Translations under genes and position numbers: made by a program
Shown here: one piece after another, positions 18,171-28,310 of the stretch
Layout: the number at the start of each line of letters is the position of its first letter
How positions within the stretch are numbered: position 1 is the first letter of the stretch
Source: Phocaeicola faecalis
GTDB lineage: Bacteria > Bacteroidota > Bacteroidia > Bacteroidales > Bacteroidaceae
NCBI RefSeq assembly: GCF_021730445.1
Contig: NZ_JADNRM010000002.1
Coordinates: 95,840 to 159,839 of the forward strand
Direction of reading: 5' to 3'
DNA: 64,000 nt
Notes under the pieces: model-generated
Database searches by the model: none
What the model saw: only the letters and a program-made list of their open reading frames with translations
Told to the model about the DNA's origin: nothing

Positions 18171-19327
18171 TGTTTTTTTATATCTGTTATCAACTTCTTT
18201 ACCTCGTCCTCGGTAAGTGCTGCTGTCAGTGAAAAACGAATGCGCGAAGTGCCTTCGGGCACTGTAGGCGGACGAACCGGAAGGGCATAAAATCCTTTAC
18301 GCTGCAACTCTTCAGCCTTTAAAATGGTTGCAGCACTCTCCCCTATGGTCAGCGGAATAATATGACTGGTGGAGGGACATTCATATCCGGCATCAAGCAA
18401 TCCTTCTTTTAGCAGATAAGAAATATGTTGCAGATGTTGTCGCTTGTCATGGAATTCCGCCAAGCGTTCAAGAATGAAACACGTCCACATCAAATTGACC
18501 GGTGGAAGAGCTGTCGTAAAAATAAGTGTACGCATCTTGTTAACCAAATAATCATGTATCGTTTTTGAACATACAATATATCCGCCAACCGAAGCCAATG
18601 CCTTACCAAAAGTTCCACACAGAAAGTCAATCTCTCCGATACATCCCTGTTCTTCAGCACACCCCAATCCACGCTCACCTCTTACTCCGATGCCATGTGC
18701 TTCGTCTACATAAAGCAAAACATTATTATATTGACGTTTCAGCATCACCAGACGGTTAAAATCAGCCTCATCACCATCCATACTGAAAATACTCTCGGTT
18801 ACCACAATAATCTTCTCATACCCGGCATGATGAACAGATAACAATTGTTCCAGTTGATCATAATTATTATGTCGGTAACGAATACATTTTGCTTCAGACA
18901 GACGAATGCCGTCAATAATGCTGGCATGCACCAGTTTGTCGGCAAGAATCAGTGTACGGGCATTACTCACAGCAGGCAAAATCCCTATATTCATGTGGTA
19001 ACCACTATTAAAAACCAATGCACTCTCTTTCCCGAAAAGCCCGGCCAAGACCTCCTCCAAACGAGTGTATATATCAAAATTACCGGTCAGCAAGCGAGAT
19101 GATGAAGCCGAAGGCAGAAAATTTTCAGGAGTAAGCGTTTGCAGAAATTCAGCACGTAAGGCAACATCTGTTGTCAGTCCCAAATAATCATTAGAAGATA
19201 GATTCAACATTATGTTACCATCTACTATCACCTCCCTGCCACAATGGTGAGTAGCAGGCAGTCTGCGCAAATTGTTCTTACTCTCCAGCAAAACAAGCTC
19301 CTGTTCCAAAACTTCAAATGAACTCAT
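18167..19327 (-). CDS. bioF: 8-amino-7-oxononanoate synthase
   Basis: This PLP enzyme condenses pimeloyl-ACP with alanine. LNLSSNDYLGLTTD, DEAHGIGVRGERGLG (the PLP-ring aspartate/histidine block) and the Schiff-base lysine in LCGTFGKALASVGGY are visible. The 386-residue length is normal. It is the third biotin enzyme gene of the operon and overlaps bioG. Confidence 0.95.
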   Translation of the reverse strand: MSSFEVLEQELVLLESKNNLRRLPATHHCGREVIVDGNIMLNLSSNDYLGLTTDVALRAEFLQTLTPENFLPSASSSRLLTGNFDIYTRLEEVLAGLFGKESALVFNSGYHMNIGILPAVSNARTLILADKLVHASIIDGIRLSEAKCIRYRHNNYDQLEQLLSVHHAGYEKIIVVTESIFSMDGDEADFNRLVMLKRQYNNVLLYVDEAHGIGVRGERGLGCAEEQGCIGEIDFLCGTFGKALASVGGYIVCSKTIHDYLVNKMRTLIFTTALPPVNLMWTCFILERLAEFHDKRQHLQHISYLLKEGLLDAGYECPSTSHIIPLTIGESAATILKAEELQRKGFYALPVRPPTVPEGTSRIRFSLTAALTEDEVKKLITDIKKQ

Positions 19328-19368
19328 ATATTCTATACTTATATCATTTCTTCACTTTCATAGAGACG

Positions 19369-20643
19369 TTACAGTTCTCCCACTATCTTCACCAATGCAT
19401 GAGTCAATCTGCTCAGTTCTTCGGGTTGAATGATAAAAGGCGGCATGATGTACACCAATTTTCCAAAAGGACGTACCCATACTCCTTCTTCCACAAAACG
19501 CTTCTGCATGTAAGCCATGTCTACAGGCTCTTTTACCTCTATCACCCCGATAGCTCCCAATACACGCACATCCGCCACTTGCTGCAAATTCTTGGCCGGC
19601 GACAGTTCTCGTTTCAATTGCTCTTCTATTGCCTTTACTTTTTGCTCCCATCCACAGGATAGCAACAGCTCTACCGAAGCCCGTGCAATAGCACATGCCA
19701 AAGGATTTCCCATAAACGTGGGACCATGCATAAATGCCCCCGGATAACCGTTTGATATAGTACCTGCTACTTCATCACTGGTAAGCACAGCCGAAAAAGT
19801 CATATATCCTCCGGTGAGAGCTTTTCCTATGCACATGATATCAGGCTGCACGTTTGCGTGTTCCCATGCAAAGAGTTTTCCGGTTCTTCCGAAGCCGGTC
19901 GCTATTTCATCAAATATCAATAATAAATGATATTCCTTACACAATTTCTCTGCCTGTCGCAAATATTCAGGATGGTAGAAACGCATCCCTCCGGCTCCCT
20001 GCACCACAGGTTCCAAAATCAATGCAGCCAGTTCTTCGTGATGTTCTTCCAAAACCTTTCTGAGAGGCAGTATATCTTCTTCTCTCCATTCTCCACCAAA
20101 ACAAGAACAGGGAGACGGCACAAAATAGCGAATAGGCAATGCTGATCCGAAAATGCTATGCATACCCGTCACCGGGTCGCACACCGACATGGCATTCCAT
20201 GTATCCCCATGATAACCTGAACGTATCGTAACAAAGTTATTTTTATTCTTTCTGCCTTGTGCATACCAATACTGAACAGCCATTTTCAACGCCACTTCCA
20301 CGGCCACCGAACCGGAATCGGCATAAAAAATCTTCTGCATACGCGGCGGCACAATCTTTAATAATAATTTACCTAGCTCAATAGCCGGTTCGTGTGTCAG
20401 CCCACCAAACATCACATGACTCATCCGGTCTATCTGTTCACGAGCTGCACGATTCAACACCGGATGATTATATCCGTGTATCATGCACCACCATGAGGAC
20501 ATTCCTTCTATCAGTCTTCTGCCGTCCTCCAACTCAATATACACTCCTTCTGCCCGTTTCACCAGATAAGTGGGAAGCGGATTGGCGGTTGATGTATAAG
20601 GGTGCCATAAATGCTCTTTATCAAAATTATCCATATTGTTCAT
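19369..20643 (-). CDS. bioA: Adenosylmethionine-8-amino-7-oxononanoate aminotransferase
   Basis: This PLP aminotransferase makes 7,8-diaminopelargonate with SAM as amino donor. [18 protein letters not shown] and [15 protein letters not shown] are characteristic BioA N-terminal blocks, [19 protein letters not shown] is near residue 245, and [17 protein letters not shown] holds the PLP lysine. The start could also be the ATG three codons in. It lies between bioB and bioF with short gaps. Confidence 0.95.
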   Translation of the reverse strand: MNNMDNFDKEHLWHPYTSTANPLPTYLVKRAEGVYIELEDGRRLIEGMSSWWCMIHGYNHPVLNRAAREQIDRMSHVMFGGLTHEPAIELGKLLLKIVPPRMQKIFYADSGSVAVEVALKMAVQYWYAQGRKNKNNFVTIRSGYHGDTWNAMSVCDPVTGMHSIFGSALPIRYFVPSPCSCFGGEWREEDILPLRKVLEEHHEELAALILEPVVQGAGGMRFYHPEYLRQAEKLCKEYHLLLIFDEIATGFGRTGKLFAWEHANVQPDIMCIGKALTGGYMTFSAVLTSDEVAGTISNGYPGAFMHGPTFMGNPLACAIARASVELLLSCGWEQKVKAIEEQLKRELSPAKNLQQVADVRVLGAIGVIEVKEPVDMAYMQKRFVEEGVWVRPFGKLVYIMPPFIIQPEELSRLTHALVKIVGEL

Positions 20644-20681
20644 TTAATCTCTTTTTTCTTCGGTCTCCCGATGTCAGGAGC

Positions 20682-21638
20682 TCAATGGGTATAACCCGAG
20701 TCTTCCAATGCCTCTTCACTATCCGAAACGTCTAAGCCCTGTGTGGTCAGTAAGCTTCCGACAATCGATGCATTAATTCCTATGTGCAACGCTTTATTTA
20801 CGACTTCCTTAGACAGATAGGAACATCCTCCTGCAAAACGGAGATATGCCGTAGGATTAATAAAGCGAAACAAGGCAATCGTGGTCAGAATTTCATCTTC
20901 TGTCAAACGAGCCATGTGCTCTAAAGGAGTACCCGGAATAGGTTGAAGCAAATTAATGGGGATAGACTGAATATCCAGTTGCTGCAAAGCAAAAGCGAGT
21001 TCAATACGTTGCTGAACGGTTTCACCCATTCCGATAATACCACCACTACACACCTCCATTCCTACCCGGCGCGCTGCAAGCAAGGTATCTATCTTTTCTT
21101 GCTGGGTATGGGTGGAACAAAGAGAAGGAAAAAATGAGGCTCCGGTCTCCAGATTACAATGATAACGAGTAACTCCCGATTCATACAACCGGCGGAGTTC
21201 TTCCTCATTAAGCAATCCCAATGAGGCACACAACTTAATCCTAGAATACGAACCTATATATTTAAACGTCTCGCATAATTGTTGCATATCTTTCTTACCG
21301 GGTTTCCGCCCACTGGTCACCAATGATAAACGATCTATGCCATAAAGTTCGTTGCATAGCGCTTCTCTCATACAACTCTTTTTGTCCACTAAGTCATAGA
21401 CATCTGCTTCGGTTTGATAGTGTGCCGACTGCGCGCACCATTTACAGTCCTCCGAGCAACGGCCTGATTTGGCATTAATGATAGAGCACATATTAAAAAT
21501 ATCCGAAGCCATTTCGTGCGTTATCACATGGGCAGCCTCATAAAGTTGCTCTTTATCAGCTTCTATAGCCAACCATTCAGCCTCTTCAACGGTAATTTTC
21601 CCACCATTTAATACTTTGTTTTTAAGTTCGTTCAGCAT
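20682..21638 (-). CDS. bioB: Biotin synthase
   Basis: This radical-SAM enzyme inserts sulfur into dethiobiotin. The SAM cluster cysteines are in [19 protein letters not shown] (CX3CX2C), and conserved C-terminal blocks [14 protein letters not shown] and [14 protein letters not shown] are present. It is the first enzyme gene of the operon and starts 12 bases after a leader ORF whose 3' end is covered by a terminator-like hairpin, so bioB expression may be set by read-through. Confidence 0.96.
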   Translation of the reverse strand: MLNELKNKVLNGGKITVEEAEWLAIEADKEQLYEAAHVITHEMASDIFNMCSIINAKSGRCSEDCKWCAQSAHYQTEADVYDLVDKKSCMREALCNELYGIDRLSLVTSGRKPGKKDMQQLCETFKYIGSYSRIKLCASLGLLNEEELRRLYESGVTRYHCNLETGASFFPSLCSTHTQQEKIDTLLAARRVGMEVCSGGIIGMGETVQQRIELAFALQQLDIQSIPINLLQPIPGTPLEHMARLTEDEILTTIALFRFINPTAYLRFAGGCSYLSKEVVNKALHIGINASIVGSLLTTQGLDVSDSEEALEDSGYTH

Positions 21639-21650
21639 TGTTTTTAACTG

Positions 21651-22031
21651 TTAATGACATAAAAAGGCCGGAGAGAGAATGCATTGCACGCTCTTCCGGC
21701 CATATAAATAATATAAATAAGAAAACAATAACTTACCACCAGTCACACAACGTGACCGATTTAAAGATATTATCTCCAAAATAATCAATGAAAGTATCTT
21801 ATCCGCCACATCCCTATCAGGCGATTCCCCTTCTTTTTCATCAGTTCTATCCTGACGACCTACTGTGGATAAGACACACACGTTAGATTGCTTTTTTAAA
21901 GCAATTTCAACGATTCCTTTTTTCAAATTGCCGATTACCACACTCTTTCCCAAACTGCAGAATATAGCATACCCTTTTCTACTCCATCGGCGGAAACGTA
22001 TGATTTGCAATTTGGATATTTGTCTTCTCAT
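21651..22031 (-). CDS. Conserved-looking leader ORF in front of bioB
   Basis: A 126-codon frame begins about 20 bases downstream of a strong promoter and stops 12 bases before bioB. Residues ~10-47 read RFRRWSRKGYAIFCSLGK, then SVVIGNLKKGIVEIALKKQ, a coherent basic segment. I recall similar short sequences beside cofactor-related and TonB-receptor genes in Bacteroidales, but cannot confirm this. The last 17 codons coincide with a hairpin followed by a U-run, so the C-terminus may be dictated by RNA structure. It has no signal peptide and no known function. It could be a leader peptide, a real small protein, or both. Confidence 0.55.
   Translation of the reverse strand: MRRQISKLQIIRFRRWSRKGYAIFCSLGKSVVIGNLKKGIVEIALKKQSNVCVLSTVGRQDRTDEKEGESPDRDVADKILSLIILEIISLNRSRCVTGGKLLFSYLYYLYGRKSVQCILSPAFLCH
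21666..21701 (-). terminator. Terminator/attenuator-like hairpin before bioB
   Basis: On the minus strand GGCCGGA and TCCGGCC form a 7-bp GC-rich stem extended by AGAG/CTCT after one bulge, followed directly by TTTTTATG. It lies inside the leader ORF and 23 bases upstream of the bioB start. This is an intrinsic-terminator layout inside an operon leader. Confidence 0.7.
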
Positions 22032-22057
22032 GTGGTATTACTTTAATAATAGTGCGG

Positions 22058-22089
22058 CAAAGGTATGCAAAAGGAAAACACGAGCCAAA
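22058..22089 (-). promoter_or_regulatory. Promoter of the biotin operon
   Basis: On the minus strand TTTG (22086-22089), a 20-base spacer and TACCTTTG (22058-22065) match the Bacteroides consensus exactly. Transcription would begin near 22051, about 20 bases before the leader ORF. I see no obvious BirA-type palindrome. Confidence 0.85.
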
Positions 22090-22094
22090 TAAAA

Positions 22095-22125
22095 AGCCCG
22101 TTTACTTTCAAAAAGCAAACGGGCT
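22095..22125 (-). terminator. Terminator of the glycogen/alpha-glucan operon
   Basis: The arms AGCCCGTTT and AAACGGGCT form a perfect 9-bp stem. On the minus strand it is followed by TTTTTATTT, which also forms the upstream edge of the biotin promoter. It ends the GH57 transcript. Confidence 0.92.
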
Positions 22126-22154
22126 ATTGTCATAATAATAAATAAGTCAATATC

Positions 22155-23561
22155 TTATCCTTCTTTCTTCGGTGTAGCTTTCTTAGCCGGTGCCTTTTTA
22201 GTAACCGTTTTCTTGGCAGCTGTTTTCTTAGCTGGTTCTTTTTCCGCTTCTGCAGCTATTTTTGCTTCAGCTTTTACCAATTTAGCTTGTAATCTTTCAA
22301 CTTCCTTGTTCAATGCTACCAGTTCCTCGCCTTGGTTCTTGATAGTGGTAAGCAATGAGTTCAGCTCTTCATTATCCATATCAACCGGATATAACGAGTT
22401 TACACGGCTGATAAAGTCACCCAATATATTCATATAGTTGGTGAAAGCATCGTACGGAGAATCATAAATACCACGGTTGATATTAATGCCCGTATTCTTG
22501 CTAGTCATGAAACGGAAGTTGTTACTTGCCTGCAAATAATCCCAGTCCTGCTTAATGCGACGGTCATTGCACAAGTGCACACGTTCTGCCACACTATATA
22601 ATTTATTGAATGCTTCACGTTGCATCACATTACCCAACCATGGGCTGATATCGCGTTCTTCATCTGTCCATGACATTGGATAAGGAACGTCTATCTGGTC
22701 TACAGATTTCAGTTTGGTAACGATTTCTGTTGGAGTAGAGAAAGTAATGCCTCTATCTTTCGCACATATCGGCAATGCTTTCAGGAATTCCAAGATATTG
22801 GATGACAATGACTGTGCCATACCCAAAGCGGAAAGTTCCATAAATATATTGATAACTTGTTCTTCTTCGGGCAATGCTGCAATCCAGTCTACATATTTAT
22901 CTGCAAACAAAGGATATTCGCTCCAATCAGAGTTAGAGAACCGTAAACTGATATCATCGGACAGTTTGAAATCACGAAGCAACAGCTTCAAGTTCGGATT
23001 CATGGCACAATGATACAGATAATGAGAACTCTTCCAACCCAAAATATGCTTTGCACCTTCAGTCAACATACCCTTGAAGCCCATATCGGCTACAATTGAA
23101 CCAATCTCGTTTGAGTAAATCAAACTAGAGTTACGGAACACTTTCGGCGTTTGGTTGAAAATTTGCTTAACCTTCACACGCATACGTTCCACTTCTTCGC
23201 GGAAGCAATCTTCATTAGCCAATGAAGAAAGACCATGTGAATAAGGTTCACAAAGGAATTCACAGCAACCTGTATCATTCAACTGATGCAACAGTTCAAT
23301 AACTATCGGAGCATGGATTTCCAATTGTTCCAATGCTACTCCCGAAATGGAAATAGCCACCTTGAATGCGCCCCCGTTGGCTCTTGCCATTTCAATCAAC
23401 GTATTCAGCGCAGGAACATACGAACGTTCAACCACTTCGTTAATGGCTTGCTCGTTGGCATAGTCATCATAATAATAGTGGTCGGTGCCTATCTCGAAGA
23501 AACGATAGCGTTTCAAATGGATAATTTGATGTATCTCAAAGTAAAGACAGATTGTTTTCAT
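22155..23561 (-). CDS. GH57 family alpha-glucan-acting enzyme with a lysine-rich tail
   Basis: The 468-residue protein starts MKTICLYFEIHQIIHLKRYRFF and contains FLCEPYSHGLSSL and KVFRNSSLIYSNEIGSIVADMG, characteristic of Bacteroidetes GH57 amylase-like proteins with a seven-stranded barrel. Residues ~400-440 are a predicted coiled coil (LLTTIKNQGEELVALNKEVE). The last ~30 residues are almost only Lys, Ala, Thr and Pro (repeats of KKTAAKK, KKAPAKKA), like a histone-H1-type tail. There is no signal peptide, so it is probably cytoplasmic. It is third in an operon with a debranching enzyme and a glycosyltransferase; the exact glucan is inferred to be glycogen-like. Confidence 0.85.
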   Translation of the reverse strand: MKTICLYFEIHQIIHLKRYRFFEIGTDHYYYDDYANEQAINEVVERSYVPALNTLIEMARANGGAFKVAISISGVALEQLEIHAPIVIELLHQLNDTGCCEFLCEPYSHGLSSLANEDCFREEVERMRVKVKQIFNQTPKVFRNSSLIYSNEIGSIVADMGFKGMLTEGAKHILGWKSSHYLYHCAMNPNLKLLLRDFKLSDDISLRFSNSDWSEYPLFADKYVDWIAALPEEEQVINIFMELSALGMAQSLSSNILEFLKALPICAKDRGITFSTPTEIVTKLKSVDQIDVPYPMSWTDEERDISPWLGNVMQREAFNKLYSVAERVHLCNDRRIKQDWDYLQASNNFRFMTSKNTGININRGIYDSPYDAFTNYMNILGDFISRVNSLYPVDMDNEELNSLLTTIKNQGEELVALNKEVERLQAKLVKAEAKIAAEAEKEPAKKTAAKKTVTKKAPAKKATPKKEG

Positions 23562-23578
23562 ATCTAGTGTGATTTTTA

Positions 23579-24847
23579 TTATTTACCATAGTTTTTTAAT
23601 ACTTCCTCATAAAGAGCACGGATACGCAATCCGACTTTTTCCCATGTAATACCATCCACTTCCTTTTTACCCTCTTCTTGCAGGTAATTAAAGAGAGATG
23701 GATAAGTACAGAGTGCATAGATGGCATCTGCCATTGCATGTATATCCCAATAGTCTGTTTTTATCACATTGGTGAGGATTTCTCCACAACCGGACTGCTT
23801 GGATATAATAGAAGGAGTACCACACTGCATAGCTTCAAGAGGAGCAATACCAAACGGTTCGGAAACCGAAGGCATCACAAACACGTCACTTTGTTTATAG
23901 GTTTCATAAACCTGACGTCCACGCTGGAATCCCGGGAAATGGAAACGGTCTGCTATACCACGTTCCGCCACCATATTTATCATAGCATTGAGCATATCGC
24001 CCGATCCGGCCATCACAAAACGAATATTACGAGTACGTTTAAGCACTAATGCTGCCGCTTCTACAAAATACTCGGGTCCCTTCTGCATAGTAATACGCCC
24101 GAGGAAAGTAACAACTTTTTCTTTTGAATGGTCAGGTCGTGGAATATCCTGATATTCTTGTGACAATGGATAAACCGCATTGTGCATCGCAAAGCACTTA
24201 CGCGGATCTTGATGATACTGATGGATAACAGTCTGACGAGTCAACTCAGACACACACATGATACAATCCGCATGATCCATACCATTCTTCTCCATAGCAT
24301 AAACCGTAGGATTTACTTTACCGCGAGAACGGTCGAAGTCAGTGGCATGCACATGAATACACAAAGGTTTTCCACTGACCATCTTGGCATGTACACCGGC
24401 TGGATAAGTCAGCCAGTCATGGGCATGGATAATATCAAATTCTTGTTGGCGTGCCACTACACCGGCAATAACGGAGAAGTTATTGATTTCTTCGTGCAGA
24501 TTCGACGGATAACCACCTCCAAATTCCATACAACCTAAATCATTGACGTGCATATAAGAAAAATCGGCGTAAATATGGTCACGGAAAGCGTAATATTGTT
24601 CCGGCGTCATATAAGACGGCAAACGCTCTTTGAGATAGTCATAATTCACATCGCGCCACACAATGGGCACTTGGTTCATTCCTATGATGTTTAAGAACTG
24701 TTCCTCTTCACCACAAGGTTTCGGCATACAGAAAGTAGTTTCCACATCACCCTGCAAGCTTAGTCCTTTTGTTATACCATAAGAAGCTACGGCAAGACCA
24801 CCATATATTTTGGGAGGAAATTCCCATCCAAACATTAATACTTTCAT
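23579..24847 (-). CDS. GT4 family glycosyltransferase, probable glycogen synthase
   Basis: The 422-residue protein begins MKVLMFGWEFPPKIYGGLAVA, the glycine-rich donor-site loop of glycogen/starch-synthase-like GT4 enzymes, has HAHDWLTYPAGVHAK near residue 140, and the C-terminal EPFGIAPLEAMQCGTPSI (E-x7-E motif). It probably extends alpha-1,4-glucan from a nucleotide-sugar. It lies 17 bases upstream of the GH57 gene and 14 downstream of the debranching-enzyme gene, which supports a glycogen role. Confidence 0.88.
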   Translation of the reverse strand: MKVLMFGWEFPPKIYGGLAVASYGITKGLSLQGDVETTFCMPKPCGEEEQFLNIIGMNQVPIVWRDVNYDYLKERLPSYMTPEQYYAFRDHIYADFSYMHVNDLGCMEFGGGYPSNLHEEINNFSVIAGVVARQQEFDIIHAHDWLTYPAGVHAKMVSGKPLCIHVHATDFDRSRGKVNPTVYAMEKNGMDHADCIMCVSELTRQTVIHQYHQDPRKCFAMHNAVYPLSQEYQDIPRPDHSKEKVVTFLGRITMQKGPEYFVEAAALVLKRTRNIRFVMAGSGDMLNAMINMVAERGIADRFHFPGFQRGRQVYETYKQSDVFVMPSVSEPFGIAPLEAMQCGTPSIISKQSGCGEILTNVIKTDYWDIHAMADAIYALCTYPSLFNYLQEEGKKEVDGITWEKVGLRIRALYEEVLKNYGK

Positions 24848-24861
24848 ACAGGCTCCTCCTT

Positions 24862-26802
24862 TTAATAATTGTATTTACTTAATAAATATAACACTCGTAA
24901 GATTTCTGCCACATTCATAGCGAACGACACGGCACCACGTCCCTTGAAGGGTGGGTTACCGTCAAACAATTCGGGAATGGAACCAATGCAATGAGAAACC
25001 ATTTCATCTTCATAACCTATCAATTGACGTTCTATGAATCCCAAAGCACTCATCTTATAAATACGGAGATAAGCCTCAAAATAGAAACCTGCCAACCACG
25101 GCCATGCAGTTCCCTGATGATAAGCATAATCACGCTGCATCTGCGGACCTACATAGTTGGGATTATAACCGCCACTCTTCGGGCTGAGTGAACGGAGACC
25201 TTTCGGTGTCAATAGCTCTTTGGTCACCACATCCAGCACTCCCTTCTTTTGACGGGCGTCCAATGGAGAGTAATCGAAGGCTACGGTAAATATCATATTA
25301 GGACGTACACTCCAATCCATCATATTACCATCCACATAGTCAAGCAGATAGCCATATTCATTCAAGAAAGTATCTATAAATGACTTACCGGTCTGCCCTG
25401 CCAAAGTCTGTAACGCTTCAGCCAAATTATTGTTTCCCGCTTCACCCACTAATTCACCTACAAAACAAAGGGCATTATACCACAATGCATTTATCTCCAC
25501 GATATATCCTGTACGTGGAATTACCGGATGTCCGTTGGCTGTGGAATTCATCCAAGTAATAGCTTTTTCTGTTCCATTGGCATAAAGCAAGCCGTTGGAA
25601 TGGAGGAAAAGATTGGGATGATTTTCCCGACGCAGGTATTCCATTATTTCTTCCAACAGTTTGCCATACTTTTCACGACATTTGTCGCGTGAAACCATTT
25701 TAGCATATTGCTGGATACACCACACTGCCCAAAGCAATACGTCAGGGTGTTCCATCTCATATATCTTCAGGTCGCTCGGCTCATCATTTATAAAATCGTG
25801 GATAGCTTTACGAGCAGTTTCCATCACGTTCTCAAATTTAGCCACTTCATCAATAGCCAATGTCAGACCCGGAAGAGCAATAAACATATCGCGGGCACGA
25901 CATTTAAACCATGGATAACCGGCAAGAATATAGGATTCACCGTTTTGCTTATTGAGGAATTGATGAGCTGCATTTATCAAGCAGTGCTGGAAATTATCAC
26001 GTGGAGTACGTTCTTCCATTTCTTCTTCAAAAGTCTTCTTCAGAGTTCGTGTGCTCGCCTCCGAAATTCCTCCCGAAAATACCACACTTTCGCCTTTCTT
26101 GATATCGACTTCAAAATAGCCCGGAACGTAAAGGTCTTCGTTAAAGTCATATCCTCTTTCCTGTTCTTTCGGATACTCTATGCCGCGATACCAATCGGGT
26201 TGGAAATGAAACTCATTCTTTTTATTAAGTTGCATGAAGAGTTCGGGATATCCCGGATACATACACGTCTTTATGCCATTATCCACTTCCTGATAATCAC
26301 GGCTCGCCTGTGCATTTTCATGCGTATACTGGCGAACACTGCGGAAAGCCAGGAAAGGACGAAGACGAAGAGTTGTAGCAGAATGAGCTTCGACTAATGT
26401 ATAGCGAATCAGAATTCTATTTTCGTGATGTACAAACAGTTTTTCTTTCTTCAGTACCACACCACCCACACGATACCAGGTCGTAGGTACTTTCTCACAC
26501 TCAAATTCGCGAATATACTTGTGTCCGCGAGGGCTGTAATTATTGCCCTGATACTTATGAAGCCCCAGATTAAATTCAGCGCCGTGCTGTACTACCGTTT
26601 CATCCAAAGACGATAACAATACATGGTTCTCATCATCAATTTCCGGTACCGGAATGACAAGCAGTCCATGATATTTTCTCGTATTGCAATCAACAATGGT
26701 TGTACAATGGTAGGCTCCCGAACGGTTTGTGCGAAGAATTTCTTTCGGAAGTGCTTCCTCCAGGTTCGTCATAAGAGTCTTGTCAAATCGTAAGTAACTC
26801 AT
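24862..26802 (-). CDS. Glycogen debranching enzyme, amylo-alpha-1,6-glucosidase (GH133)
   Basis: The chosen start gives MSYLRFDKTLMTNLEEALPK, the usual beginning of this family; an upstream in-frame ATG at 26847 would add 15 unlikely residues. The protein is ~646 residues. The N-terminal domain has REILRTNRSGAYHCTTI-like and TRKYHGLLVIPVP blocks. The (alpha/alpha)6 catalytic part has YPWFKCRARDMFIALPGLTLA near residue 300 and YAYHQGTAWPWLAGFYFEA near the end. It removes branch stubs of glycogen-type glucans in the cytoplasm and is the first gene of a three-gene operon. Confidence 0.93.
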   Translation of the reverse strand: MSYLRFDKTLMTNLEEALPKEILRTNRSGAYHCTTIVDCNTRKYHGLLVIPVPEIDDENHVLLSSLDETVVQHGAEFNLGLHKYQGNNYSPRGHKYIREFECEKVPTTWYRVGGVVLKKEKLFVHHENRILIRYTLVEAHSATTLRLRPFLAFRSVRQYTHENAQASRDYQEVDNGIKTCMYPGYPELFMQLNKKNEFHFQPDWYRGIEYPKEQERGYDFNEDLYVPGYFEVDIKKGESVVFSGGISEASTRTLKKTFEEEMEERTPRDNFQHCLINAAHQFLNKQNGESYILAGYPWFKCRARDMFIALPGLTLAIDEVAKFENVMETARKAIHDFINDEPSDLKIYEMEHPDVLLWAVWCIQQYAKMVSRDKCREKYGKLLEEIMEYLRRENHPNLFLHSNGLLYANGTEKAITWMNSTANGHPVIPRTGYIVEINALWYNALCFVGELVGEAGNNNLAEALQTLAGQTGKSFIDTFLNEYGYLLDYVDGNMMDWSVRPNMIFTVAFDYSPLDARQKKGVLDVVTKELLTPKGLRSLSPKSGGYNPNYVGPQMQRDYAYHQGTAWPWLAGFYFEAYLRIYKMSALGFIERQLIGYEDEMVSHCIGSIPELFDGNPPFKGRGAVSFAMNVAEILRVLYLLSKYNY

Positions 26803-27059
26803 AGTTGTTATATTAAGGTTATAAATTATTCTGTTTTTTGTCTGCAATATATATTTCTATTTCTATGCAATGCTCAAAATTAGTGATTTTATGGATAAAG
26901 CAAAATTAAATAGCAAAATATTTTTCTTTTTTTCCCCATTTATCATTAGTATTACAAAGAAACACCTATATATGTGACAAAATGAAACCTTTAATCTTTT
27001 CTAGAAAAGACAAAACACTGAGAATTTTACTGTACTGAAATAACCTTAATGAAGATATA

Positions 27060-28310
27060 CTATATAGTAGGAAGTGCTTTCTTCATATTATAACGATAAG
27101 CCAGACATGCCAAAATGAAATACACCCCACATTGTATCCACAGAATAATGTATTGCTGACTAATTTCGGCCATACTTGCTCCCATCGAGTTTATTTTCAC
27201 GAAAGCCAAAGTGCCCGGAGCAGCAGGTATTAAACAGTGTGTCCATTGCCAATACCACGGCATCAATTCCAACGGATAAGAAACTCCCGACAAAAATATC
27301 AGCCCGACAGAAAAAAAAGCTATCATCAGCAAAGGTGCATCACTATCGCTAAAGAACACCGAACAGGCTAATGCAAAGAAACTGGTTGCTATAATATAAG
27401 GTATCATCAACTGTATGATAAGTGTGGGATGCGCCAAATGAGGCAGTTGAAACACCAACGGCAACAAGCCCAATAGAAATACTGAGAAAAAGGAATAAAA
27501 CAATACATATACCGAAGTCTTTCCCAAAACAATGGAAGCCATCCGGGAGAATGACAACTCTGCTTTTGGCCTCTCACTATTATCTTTCGTACCCAGCGAA
27601 GTAAAGAAATGGAAAGCAGTTACGCGGTTATCCCCTTGAAGGGACATGCGGTGCGCAGCTTCTTCCCGTTCTTTGCCACTCAACATGCTGATAACCATCA
27701 CCAAAGTCTGAAATATCACAACCATCAACACAGCCGGAATCAGGTAAGTGCCATATCCGTCAGTGTAATTATACAACGCTGTACCCACTACATCTATCGA
27801 ACTCGTTTGGACAATAGGCTGTATATCTTCCTGAGGAAGAAAAACAACCTGATTGGGACGCACCTCATCATTTACCGCCAGCATAGCCCCAGCCGATGCT
27901 TCCTGCATAGATGCATAATAAAGAAAAGCCGTAGTGGTGCTATACATCACATAAACAGACTCTTCACCACGCCCCACCCGAGCATCAAAATCTTCGGGTA
28001 TATAAACAATTCCCACTACCTCTCCCTGCTTCATCATTTCCTTAGCCGCTTGTAAATCTGCATTGTTTGTCATAACTTGGGCTTGCGGAGTGGCATCTAG
28101 CAAACGAGTATAATGACGGCTCAAAGGTGTCCGACTCATATCGACCACAGCCACCGGTGCATTGCGTACCACATTGGGGGCATACATATAATTATATAGT
28201 AAGCCGTATAGAAAAATGCCACCACTTAATACCATTAAGATAGAATAACGAGTACACATCACACGAAATTCCCGCACGGCAACAGCAAGTATATTATTCA
28301 ATATTGTCAT
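27060..28310 (-). CDS. ABC-2 type transporter permease (second of pair)
   Basis: The 416-residue protein has one N-terminal membrane segment, a large extracytoplasmic region (VVRNAPVAVVDMSRTPLSRHYTRLLDA, VVGIVYIPEDFDARVG) and a C-terminal bundle of about five segments. This is the layout of ABC-2 exporter permeases of the YhiH/YbhS/YbhR type. It overlaps the preceding permease gene by 17 bases. Substrate unknown. No ATP-binding subunit is encoded in the operon. Confidence 0.88.
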   Translation of the reverse strand: MTILNNILAVAVREFRVMCTRYSILMVLSGGIFLYGLLYNYMYAPNVVRNAPVAVVDMSRTPLSRHYTRLLDATPQAQVMTNNADLQAAKEMMKQGEVVGIVYIPEDFDARVGRGEESVYVMYSTTTAFLYYASMQEASAGAMLAVNDEVRPNQVVFLPQEDIQPIVQTSSIDVVGTALYNYTDGYGTYLIPAVLMVVIFQTLVMVISMLSGKEREEAAHRMSLQGDNRVTAFHFFTSLGTKDNSERPKAELSFSRMASIVLGKTSVYVLFYSFFSVFLLGLLPLVFQLPHLAHPTLIIQLMIPYIIATSFFALACSVFFSDSDAPLLMIAFFSVGLIFLSGVSYPLELMPWYWQWTHCLIPAAPGTLAFVKINSMGASMAEISQQYIILWIQCGVYFILACLAYRYNMKKALPTI

